Source of the DNA: Xiphias gladius
Taxonomy: Eukaryota; Chordata; Actinopteri; Istiophoriformes; Xiphiidae
Direction: 5' to 3'
Assembly: GCF_016859285.1 (NCBI RefSeq)
Contig: NC_053405.1
Coordinates: forward strand, 3,891,260 to 3,955,259
Length of the DNA stretch: 64,000 bases
Part shown: positions 51,201 to 64,000 of the stretch, piece by piece
Layout: every line of letters starts with the position of its first letter
Position numbering within the stretch: position 1 is the stretch's first letter
Translations under genes and position numbers: made by a program
Notes under the pieces: model-generated
What the model saw: only the letters and a program-made list of their open reading frames with translations
What the model was told of the DNA's origin: nothing
The model's database searches: none

Positions 51201-51753
51201 TTTCATAACACTAATTACATTCATCATTAGATTATCTGCTATCTTTTCCCTTACTTACGCAGACATGACATGTTATTGATAAAACATGAGAAAATTTTAA
51301 TATTTTACAGTTGTGATTTTTTTTTGTTTTGTTTTTTTTTTGGTTTAAATCTGGACTTTCATTGCACTAAAACGAAGCCCGAGTTCAACCCATTTTCTCT
51401 CTTGCTGCTTGTCCATCATCCAGTTTCTGGTCAGCCGTGTTTTTCTCATGAAGAAGAAGCTTGGAGTGTCTGATCAGCCGATGCTGTAGGGCCAGATTTG
51501 GTCACCGCGACCTTTAAACTCGTCCACAGTTGTAAAGAGCTGATAAGAAGTTAAAAAGCACCAGATTGGGCCCTCGCCCTGGCTCCTGGAAGTACCTGCT
51601 CCGTTCTCCTAAAGCAAAGCCTGGAGCAGGCTGAGTTATATATTTGAGCAGTGGCAGTGAATATTTGATCCGGCCTCTTGAGTAGAAATTGAGAGAAAAA
51701 GTTGAAACTTTCTGAATCATACTGAACTGGTATCTGGACCCCGGCTCTGCCCG
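47516..51753 (-). other. Probable long 3' UTR of C1orf226
   Basis: 4.2 kb after the C1orf226 stop with no coding exon on either strand. The minus strand carries AATAAA (TTTATT at 47522-47527) followed by an A-rich context, a reasonable 3' end. The (GT)n array at 48235-48273 lies inside. Extent inferred only. Confidence 0.4.
48235..48273 (+). repeat. (GT)n microsatellite
   Basis: About 19 GT units with a GTGCGTGC tail. Confidence 0.95.
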
Positions 51754-55581
<3,828 letters not shown>

Positions 55582-58500
55582 CTGGGTGAAAGAGAGAAGA
55601 CAGGGGAGAGAAAGACGGACAGGTAATTACACAAGCGGGATTTAACAGAAGACACCTGCTGCGTTACTCTGCAGCTTTGCACAAAAAAAACAAACAAAAA
55701 ACTGATGTTGCATCATCAGAAAAAGATTGAAAGGGATTTCACGAGAATGCATACAACATATGGGGGTCGAGGTGGGAGAGCAGTAACACTGTATGCCACG
55801 CAGTAATAAGCATCGACAAAATATGAAAGCAATGACACATGCACACGAATAGTAAGAAATGCCGATGAAAATGAAGCAGAAAATGTCCAAAATGCAGGAT
55901 CAGAAACGGCAAAACATAAAAAGGGAGCTCAGGTGGTTGTCAATTTACTGAGGACAAAAGTTCTTACCTCTTGGAGAGAAATGTTTCTCAGAAGGCATTT
56001 AATGAGACATAGAAGAATCAGAAAGAAGCATTTCATGGAACTGTTTTTGCTTTGTCACAAAAATGGTGCTAATGTAATGATGTCCAAGGGGACAAGTCAT
56101 ACCAGACGGGTATACACACATCTGAAAGGTACACTGACTTGGCCAGGTGAGTAGAGAGACAATATCAGCATTTTGAATCGGACGGCGCCTCAAAAAACGG
56201 GCGGTACAGGTAACCTTGACTTCGCTTTGCGCGCACGAGTATTTCACTTTCAACTGTCCCAAACAAAGAGAGCGACAAAAGCACATTGGCCAGAAGCCAG
56301 AGGAAATGTGATCCAGCTTTATGAATGAACGTGATACAGGGTTGCATTCAGAGTAACCTTTAAGGAGACGAAGATACGAGAGGAGCAGAGAGAAGGACAT
56401 ACATTTACTTTACAGCGAGCTGGCACTTAGTTATAGAAGTCATCAAATCGCAAATCAACTGCCACAGCAGAGGGGTGCAAAGTGAAACCACACAAAGACA
56501 CCGGGATAAATGTAACTATATAACAGAGATCGATTCTATGTGTACGTGTGCACATCCGGGTTTGAGCACGTGTGGGATTCTGTTCTACGATGGACGACCG
56601 TGACGGAAATGTGCGTACTACATGCTCCCTGCTGTTCACGCTGCGGCGGCAGTGAGCGCTCGGACTAAAAACAGGCCTGTGCTAAAAATCGCACTCGGCT
56701 GCGTTGGTGTGAGTGTGGATAATGTTGCATTGTGGCAAAAGTGGAGCTAGGTTCAACTTTTTACCTAGGACCGCTATTAGGCTAATGAAAACTAGCGCTG
56801 ACAAAAACGGAAAAAAAGGACTGCGCTGTTGTGGAGGTAAGACGCAATGCGATCCAGAAGTCCAGTCTCAAAAGCACAGCCATAGGATCAAAGGCTCCTC
56901 AGATACCATTCATCGGTTTATAACACAGTGAGGCGTCTAAATGTCAGCTAGCAACCTTGTTAGCTTGGAGAGCTTTTCCTCCCCTTTAATAACTCCTTAC
57001 TGAATGAGATCTTTATAGAGTTTTTATTGCAGTTTTATGGCGGTAAAACTGCAATAAAATACTCAAAATTAGCCTTTTTTCCCCCCATTGGAGGACTTCA
57101 AACTGTTAGCTAAATGTCTAGCCCTGATAAGGAGAACTCACTGTGGACAGTATAAGGCCTATGTCAATATACCCTTTGCCCATTTGTACCTGTGATAAAA
57201 AAAGACACTTAATTTACATGCTTTAGGACTTGTTCAATATTCTGCCTGTCGGCCAAGGTCATTCATGTGCGCCGACTGTACATCAAGGTCATCAAGTGAT
57301 CACAGGATCCATAGTGTCACATTTCACGGGCTATAAAAACACCCCTATTGATCCCACCAGACAATGAGGCCACGTATTCTTCCCACTTCAACTCCTAACG
57401 CTGGAGTAACGGATGGTCCTGTAATGTAGCAAAGCACGAGAAAGGGAGGATGTTTGTGCAACGCGCCTTATGATGTGCTCTGTAAAATTTACGTGTCATT
57501 CAATACACTTAAATATTAACAGGTCACAGGTCTCGTCGTGTCTAGAAAAGCCTGGCTGCTGAAAAGGTGAAACCTGCTGTTTGGAAAGGAGCCCGGGTGT
57601 CTCAGCCTGGGCTCATTTACACACGGATGTGATTTATCATCATCATTTATGACCGCCTGTCAGCTGGACTGTCCCGGAGCCAGCTCTGAAACTCTGCGTG
57701 CCAAGATCTCAGATTATCTTCCTAAACAAGTGACCTCTTTCAGTAAATACAAATCTTTTCCCAGGCGTGTTTCAGGCTCCAAAATTCAACCGCTTCGCAA
57801 CTTGTTGTCATTTCTTTCTTTACAAGTGAAATTACCCCCAAATGCTACATTTCGGTATTCGCTGTGCTTCTATCTTCTAGCACGGTGCCGGGGCCGATGG
57901 TAGCACGGGTCGTCATCGCCACGCACCGGGTAGCGGGAGAGTGTCGAGAAATTTGTTAAACAGAAACAACGTGGGAGACAATAAAGGGGAAATGCGGGTG
58001 GGCGAGTGACTTAAATGGGACGTATGCTCTGGGACAGCGACCTAAGGTGCCCGTCATAGTTGAGGAATTGAGGGAAGGTGAGAAAGAGGGCGGAGAGGGA
58101 GAGTAGAGACGGGACGAGAGAGTCTACAGCGATCAGCAGCAAGTTATCGGTTTTAACGGTGTATACCCCCACAGCAATATTTCCCGTTTACTGCCGTGTG
58201 GAGTCGTGTATGTGTCTGAGTTTAACACCAAAGTCGGTAATTATCCCTCTGAAGAGAAGACATGTGAGAAAGATCAGGAAGGGTTTGCCTGCGTTGAGTG
58301 CTGACACGTGAAGGAGACGGGGAGTGAGCTTCTCGTCCAGGTAGGTACCTGCTTCAACTTGGTGCGTTGTGCTGTCTCTAGTAAACAATGGCTCACACCT
58401 GGAGGTCGATTATTTGTCACAAGCCTTAGGAAGGTGCCTGGAAATCGGCTGAGGAATGTAAGCTGGTGTCCGCGCCACATGTTGAAAGCGCAAACAATCT

Positions 58501-60439
58501 GTCTCTTCACATCTATTTCCCTTACCGGTGCGTTGAAGGTGACCACAGCGCAGGGGCCCGGGGGGAAAAAATGTTTCAGCAAACATTGAACCCTAAATAA
58601 CGGCGCTGCCACTTCTCCGAAGAGGTAAAGCTATTTCAGTACCCACAAACTGAAGGATTCAATGTTAGTGAGCCCTGTTTCCTCCTGACAGAATTTAGGA
58701 GACGCTTTGTCCAATTTGTCACTTCCCCTGCTGAGATTTCCCACAAGTGTCTGCACCTCACGAGTGAGAATTTCATCCGGGCAGACGGTTGATCTATGTC
58801 CTCCCAATCAGCGGCGATGGCACAGCCTTCTGTGCCGCATCCCCACTGTGATTTAGGCCGAAACAGGTGGATTTTTCCCCTACAAATTCTGCCCACTGTG
58901 GCATCACAATTTGAGGCGTAATCGTTTAAAAACTGCACGATCTAACTCCTTCGGAGGCTCGTGTTTCTGCGAAGGCCGTTCTAAATCAAACAGTGCTGTG
59001 CATATTTCATTTAGGCCGTCACACACTCAGTTTCAAACTAAGTAATTAATGTGAATGAAATTAAGTTTTAGCCTAATGAAAGGCTGTTGGGACAAATTAA
59101 ACAGCGCTGTGTCACAGATTCATACCGTAGACATAATGTAAACATACACCAACCATGTTTCGTGTCTGCAGTAAGTTAAAAAAAAAAAAAAGACAAAAAG
59201 AAGCACACTTTAAAACTCCATTAGGCAAACCAAACTTGGTGTTGCCCCCCCACCCAACACAGGAAGTATACTGCTGCCGTGGAGGCAGTGAGTTGGCTAT
59301 GGGCTATAACTTGAGCCCCATTTTTTTTTTTTTCTTTTTAAACCCATGTTTGTTTACATTTTGACAAATCAGCATCATTAAAAGTGTGGCCCAATTGCCG
59401 TTACCAGTTCCTGTTTGCAAAGTACCCATGAATGCGCAGACAAGCTATCATTGGATTAGTGTGATACTGAAGAAAACTTGAAAACGAGACGATGCTCAGG
59501 CAGGTTCTGGAGTTTTAAGGAACATCTCTTTCATTTATGGTCCTTTATTCACAGTGGACATCTGAGATAATGGATATCCCTGGGGGGCGTAGGTCACACT
59601 GAATCTAAAAATATGTTTATTCTGTCTGTGCATTCAGATTTGAAGGCGTGTCCCACGGTTTGAAAACCTCGGCACCGGAGTACTGAGAAATATTTAGGTG
59701 CTATGGGAATAATTTTCTGAAAAAAAAAAAAAAAAAAAAAAGGAAGAAGCTGCTGTAATCAGAGCGAATAAAAAAGCTGAGCAGGCTTCCACTCCAGGGA
59801 CCTCCTGCAGCCTTTTTGTTTAATTCAAGAAGACTGCGTACCACTGGCAGATTAGTGTTTGTTTGTGAGTCTGTGCTGCACTGTGTTTTAATTACAAACA
59901 AGCCTGAAGGATTCCATCTGTAATAATTATCGTTCATTAACACCGAAATGAGGATTTTCTCTCTTTCTCTCTTCAGGAGCTGCTGTGGATTAACAGCATT
60001 AGTCAAACAACAGCCAGATTAGAAAGAGAAACAGATACCGATCATTCACGCTGTTGTGAAAGCAGAGCTGGGAAGGCTGTTTTCGGTATGTAATTCCACG
60101 TGTAATCCCCCTCACACCGTCTCGTGATTCGTAGTTACATTTCAATCATTTCGGCACATGTAATCAGTCACTTCCCAACCTTGCCGGATAAACCGACACT
60201 AGAGCAAGATGAGAAACAGAGCAGTAAAAAAGAAAAAAAAAAAAAATGACATTTATGGGGCACAAAACAATTTTGAGTTTTATGGTTGATTTTCCCGGAG
60301 GCTTGTGCTCGCAGATCTGGAAACTGTCGTGTTGTGAAATTCATTTCCTATAAAAGACAGTGTGGATGATCGGGACCGTCAGTCTTTATGGAACATAAAA
60401 CTGTTTCTCACCGTTTTTACCTTCATATAGAGAGATACT

Positions 60440-60690
60440 TTTAGATCTTTTAGACAACTGGGTAATTAACTGATTAGTTTAGTGACAAAAAAAAAAAAAA
60501 TCAATGATTTTGAATGATTGTTTGGTTATTTATGATGTAGAAATATCAAACATTCTCTGGTTTCAGCTTCTCAGAAGGACTTCAGCTCTTATCACTCAAA
60601 GTTGACCAACTTTTGGTTTTTGGAGAGTTGGTATAAGGAACTAAATAATAATAACTGTGAATGAGGATTTGATTATGATTCTAATTTTTC
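60440..60690 (+). repeat. Copy of the dispersed repeat
   Basis: 'taattaactgattagtttagtg', 'gatgtagaaatatcaaacat' and 'cagcttctcagaagg' blocks. Diverged. Confidence 0.5.
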
Positions 60691-63419
60691 ATTTTCATCC
60701 GGAGCTGGTCAGCGCCCGTGTGACTCCGGCTCCGACTCTGCCAGGCCACCAGCGTTGATGTTTTAATTAGCGTTGCTCGCTGTGGCATCACTGATCAAAG
60801 TGCCAAACTCTGAGCTTTGTTCTTAGCTGATGGTAACCCACTTCTGTCACTGAGACTGAGCACACACACCGAACCCTGTAAACATGCAAACACACACACA
60901 CCCACACACACACACACACACAAAGACACACACGCAGACCTTTTGCTTCTCTTCACCGAATTGTAGCGTATAGATGCGTCTCTCTCTCGTTTTTTTAGTT
61001 TAATTCTTCCTTAACTTCACACTTATTTGACTTTTGGCCGCAAAAAAGTAGTAATATCTCAACACATTACTGATCCCTAATATCTTATTTCTTAAATCTG
61101 CGAGAAATGGAGTGAGATTATTTCCCAGGTTTCCAATGCAAGTCACGCTGATGAGTATTCTGGAGCTTTCAGCCATATAACACACCGCTGTCAGGAGACG
61201 AAGATCCAAACGCAATCGGAGACAAAACTCGATGAGGACCATGTGAAACGGTCAAAATGTCTAGAAGAAGTTAGTAAGCGCACCGAGAGTTGGGATCGGT
61301 ACCTGCTGTCTCCAAGGACAGACTGATGATAAATCTTAGAGGAGCTCGGAATAATGCAGTTCCGTGGCAGCTGAGCAAACTTCTCTACTGGCGAGTACGG
61401 TCAAAAGCTCCAGAGTAAGTGGACCTTGAGTTGGGACCGTTTTGTCGATTGCAAGTCAAACCGTTTAAAAAGCCAGTGCGAAACAACAGGAATCAAGGGG
61501 TGATTTTCTTGATGCAGGTGCATAAACCTGCTTGTTCTGTCTTGTTCCGAGACCACTGACATTTGTTTCTGGAAAATTCTTCAAACACTCAGAACAAACT
61601 TTCTCTGGAGTTATGACAAAACGTTTTGAGGATAAATTAAGAGACAAAAGCTAAATTATTCTTCTGCAAACCTACACAGAGAGGGGGCAGGTTCAAAACA
61701 GAGAAGAAAAAATGTTAACATCGTATAAGTTTATTCATACAGGACGTACATAAGAAACGGCCACGACAACACATCTGAACGACGCCCGTGCACACTCGCC
61801 TACATGAGGCCTGCCGATTGGGTGGTGAGGACAGCTCAAGATGTGCTTCTGCTTTCAAAGGGTGAAACGATGGAGAGGATTGTTTCTGCCACTTATCTGC
61901 CAAAGCAACGACAAAAAACAGGGAACTACAGGATATTTGTCCTACAAATACCATTTTGCAACGTAATTATCGCGATTATAATCCAATTTTTGGCAGTTTT
62001 TCCCTTTTTACTCTATTAGAGCGTCACCTGTTTCTTCCCTGAAAAACTTAAAATGAGCGATCGTGATGATCCTCTGGTGCAACAGATCAGGGCGAAGCTG
62101 CACCAGAGGGAGAGCAGAATACGTGAGAGACCGGCGCCGGGCTGAGAGGATAAGTGACCTGAAACACACTCACTTGAACACACAAACACACTAATACTCA
62201 GACCAGACGGGGTCATTATCGCTGATGTATTAAATTAGAGCTCCTCACTTGGCTAAATTAAGATATGCATGTGTGTATTCAATTGTGTGTGTGTGCATGT
62301 GTGTGTGTGCGTGTGTTTGAGGGAAAGTATTAGCATAAGAGAGGCCAATCATGTCTGCAGTTTGAAAGCAGGGAAGAAAAATACCTCCCTCCCTCTAATA
62401 CACACACACACACACACACCAAAGGTAGAGCCGCTCATCAATCTTTAACCTGGGTTCATTATAACATCAATGATGAAAGAGGGTGGACTCTGGTGGGGGT
62501 GGGCCTGTCTCAGACTGATGAGGGACCGCACACGACATGCTGCCCGTCACCTCATCGCTCTGTCCCTGCTTTTAGCCATTTTCGAGCTGTCTGGATTTTA
62601 CTGCCAATTTTACGGAGGATCAAATGCAACATTCGGGACTTTCCTTCTACAGCAGGACACTGCAAAATCCTGACGTCGAAGATAAGGGTAAAAATACTTT
62701 TAAAAACTGTATTTGGGATCTTTAACAAGGACGAAGAAAGACAATTAATAAATGGTATTTTTAGACATTTGTGGACATTTTTAGGGAAAGATAGCTGTAA
62801 CTATTTATATATGCTATATATGTGTATACTGACAATGTGTTTAAGTGGGTATGTAAAAGAATGAGAATGTAAAAAACTGAAAAACACAGATGAGTTATAC
62901 ATATTGACTTCATACCTAAAAATGGTTTGTCATCGCCTTGCAAGGTGACTTCTATCACCATGTCAAAATTTGATTTATTAGTGTTTCCTGATCTGTCACC
63001 TTTATGGTTAAAGTTATGATCTTAAAGATTCTCATCACATCAAACACAAGTTCTGACACCCGAAATTTATCCTGCTAGGGCCATTAAGTGTAATGTACTT
63101 ACACTCATTAGTTGCCTAGACAGTAGTTTTCATCGTCAGTGGCAGAGTCAGGCCCGTGCTGGATCGGGCTGACCTGCATACGTCAGTTCAAGTGTGGCTA
63201 CAGCAGTTTGCAAAGACCGCCTCACATGTATAATGCGTACAGATACACGAGTTGCTCCTCGTCCTCTGTTGTTATCCTTTCTGTTAGAATAGCCGCTCTC
63301 TGGGACTGGCGTTATTAAGACGTTTTAAGGGTTACCACCACTAACCACAGGTGTTGCGAAATCAACGGAAACTGGAAACCGAAGGAGCACGTCACGGAAA
63401 TGATAAAGTCAAGTAGCTG

Positions 63420-63720
63420 TTCAGCTGACAGTAAACCAGCAGCTATTTTGACGATCAAATAATCGTTCGAGTCCGTTTTGAGGCGAAACCATCGCTCCGG
63501 CCCCTCTAATGTGAGGATTTACAGCTTTCCTCAGTTTTACATCATTGTAAATAGTTTTTGGGCTGCTGGTTAAAAAAAAATAAATAAAAAAAATTGAAGA
63601 TGGTCCCTTGGATTCGTGGAAACTTTGGTGGTGGCAATTTTCATATTTTCTGACATTTGACACACAAGTTAGTTGTTTAATTGAGAAAACAGTCAGAAGA
63701 TTATCATTTGCAGCTTTAAA
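63420..63720 (-). repeat. Minus-strand copy of the dispersed repeat
   Basis: Contains 'tttttgggctgctggtta', 'ggcaattttcatattttctg' and 'gttagttgtttaattgaga'. Confidence 0.55.
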
Positions 63721-64000
63721 AGATTCTAAATTTAGGGTATAGTTCATTTTAGGCAACTAAAACTACCTGGTAATGGTTAGGAAAAGATCACGGTTACTGT
63801 TAAAAAGAGCTGGAGCCGTTTTCCTTTACATTGGACGTCACCCTACTCCCACCTTTGCTTCTAAGAGACAGGTCACTAGAGCTGTTTCGATTTAAAAGTT
63901 TTCCCACGTTAGTATGTGTTTTTTCTCCCAGTAAAAAGTCATTAAAACATAAATTAAAAAAGAAGTAATGATCATACTAAATAAATCTGATAAACTTGAA

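Larger units (their letters stand above)
55582..64000. other. Gene-free right end of the window
   Basis: No exon recognised on either strand in 8.4 kb. Contents: short CA/GT tracts (60890-60936, 62284-62318, 62400-62419), A/T homopolymers and two dispersed-repeat copies. By human gene order this could be the C1orf226-NOS1AP interval or an intron of a read-through transcript, but nothing in the sequence proves that. Confidence 0.5.

Noticed and set aside
55582-64000. NOS1AP exons in the right end
   Set aside because: Expected from human gene order but no open frame with flanking splice sites and recognisable PTB or C-terminal sequence was found.

Overview
The window is nuclear DNA from a ray-finned fish, most likely a percomorph teleost. 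The evidence is multi-exon genes with GT-AG introns, CpG-rich promoter-like stretches, very abundant (CA)n/(TG)n and (AT)n microsatellites, and several dispersed repeat types I associate with percomorph genomes. All gene models were made by eye from exon translations, splice sites and codon phase; no search was run.

Layout. (1) 124-3,600, plus strand: gfus (tsta3), GDP-L-fucose synthase, nine coding exons. (2) 3,770-9,393, minus strand, tail-to-tail with gfus: brambleberry (bmb), the fish pronuclear/karyomere fusion protein of the Kar5/GEX1 family, twelve coding exons, with an apparent two-base frameshift in its membrane exon. (3) 9,400-11,500: no confident gene, but two long open frames overlap on opposite strands in the same codon register. 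(4) 11,500-12,250: CpG-rich promoter-like block, then a Myb/SANT-like exon (12,253) and, 3 kb downstream, pycr3 (15,811-20,482). The two can be spliced in frame. (5) About 22,640-34,620, plus strand: eef1d, with an inferred leader exon, a 4.9 kb first intron, a 1.3 kb alternative exon coding the long-form N-terminus, and eight exons shared by both forms. (6) 35,617-40,507, minus strand: a RING/coiled-coil/PRY-SPRY ubiquitin ligase without a B-box (RNF135/TRIM-like). (7) 51,754-55,581, minus strand: the orthologue of human C1orf226, with a long low-coding region downstream that may hold its 3' UTR. (8) 55,582-64,000: no recognisable exon, mainly microsatellites and repeat remnants.

Context. 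GFUS, PYCR3 and EEF1D are neighbours on human 8q24.3, so this part is conserved synteny. Here bmb lies between gfus and pycr3. Human C1orf226 lies beside NOS1AP on 1q23.3, so a rearrangement boundary between the two human blocks falls somewhere between eef1d and C1orf226. NOS1AP is predicted just past the right end.

The genes do not form one pathway: they cover nucleotide-sugar synthesis, gamete/zygote nuclear fusion, proline synthesis, translation elongation/stress transcription and ubiquitin signalling. I saw no evidence of a novel multi-gene system. The most unusual items are the possible Myb/SANT-PYCR3 chimera, the five-copy Trp motif in eEF1D, the bmb frameshift, the B-box-less TRIM-like protein, UG repeats beside two splice sites, and the unexplained paired open frames at about 10 kb.
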